From assembly GCA_938004025.1 (NCBI GenBank), contig CALKXC010000061.1:1-5970 (forward strand): DNA of 5,970 nt, in the 5' to 3' direction. Positions 5,935 through 5,970 of the stretch are shown in pieces. This stretch comes from an uncultured Leucothrix sp. (GTDB lineage Bacteria > Pseudomonadota > Gammaproteobacteria > Thiotrichales > Thiotrichaceae). Under the pieces are notes generated by a model. That model saw nothing but the letters and a program-made list of their open reading frames with translations. It searched no databases and was not told the DNA's origin. The position numbers and the translations under genes are program-made. Each line of letters starts with the position of its first letter. Within the stretch, counting starts at the first letter, position 1.

Positions 5935-5970
5935 ATGAATTTAGACTTCGTAAATTTATCCGACTACCCT
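5935..5970 (+). CDS. start of an unidentified gene (partial, runs off right edge)
   Basis: An ATG at 5935 opens a frame encoding MNLDFVNLSDYP up to the window end without a stop. A GAGG (5921-5924) lies 10 bases upstream, giving a plausible ribosome binding site. It is divergent from the FAD oxidoreductase, with 79 bases between the preferred starts, an arrangement common for genes of one pathway. Only 12 codons are visible, so neither the family nor even the reality of the gene is certain. Confidence 0.5.
   Translation, partial: MNLDFVNLSDYP

Overview
The window looks like ordinary chromosomal DNA from a marine-type gammaproteobacterium, perhaps near Oceanospirillales. This rests on moderate GC content, a GcvA-type LysR regulator, a DUF1127 protein, a Gph-type phosphatase and a Fur-like operator. 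The lineage is inferred from protein style alone and was not tested by any search. I saw no insertion sequences, tRNA or rRNA genes, CRISPR arrays, prophage genes or attachment sites. Genes are dense and no stretch over 300 bases lacks one.

Layout, left to right. (1) Positions 1-93 hold the 3' end of a plus-strand gene that resembles the beta subunit of a 3-oxoacid CoA-transferase. It ends at a strong hairpin (102-130) that can also terminate the minus-strand genes arriving from the right. (2) On the minus strand, a phosphoglycolate phosphatase-like HAD hydrolase (gph, about 1702 to 1022) is followed after about 80 bases by a coiled-coil/DUF697 membrane-associated protein (939 to 145). (3) Divergent from gph is a plus-strand periplasmic iron(III)-binding protein (1863-2891). 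A near-perfect Fur-box palindrome (1766-1786) lies between the two genes, with a weaker second copy at 1803-1825. The iron gene ends in a clear intrinsic terminator and no permease or ATPase gene follows it. (4) A minus-strand DUF1127 protein (3415 to 2996) is divergent from a GcvA-type LysR regulator (3535-4458), with a 119-bp shared control region. (5) Convergent with the regulator is a DAO-family FAD oxidoreductase (5855 to 4491). Just upstream of it, a divergent plus-strand reading frame begins at 5935 and runs off the window.

How the parts may work together: the iron-binding protein is most likely induced by iron starvation through Fur. The shared intergenic region leaves open whether gph responds as well. 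The LysR regulator could control itself and the DUF1127 gene across their common promoter region, and possibly the oxidoreductase, but no operator proves this. I found no convincing new multi-gene system. The more interesting items are the paired Fur-like sites, the stand-alone iron-binding protein, the coiled-coil DUF697 protein and the long DUF1127 protein.
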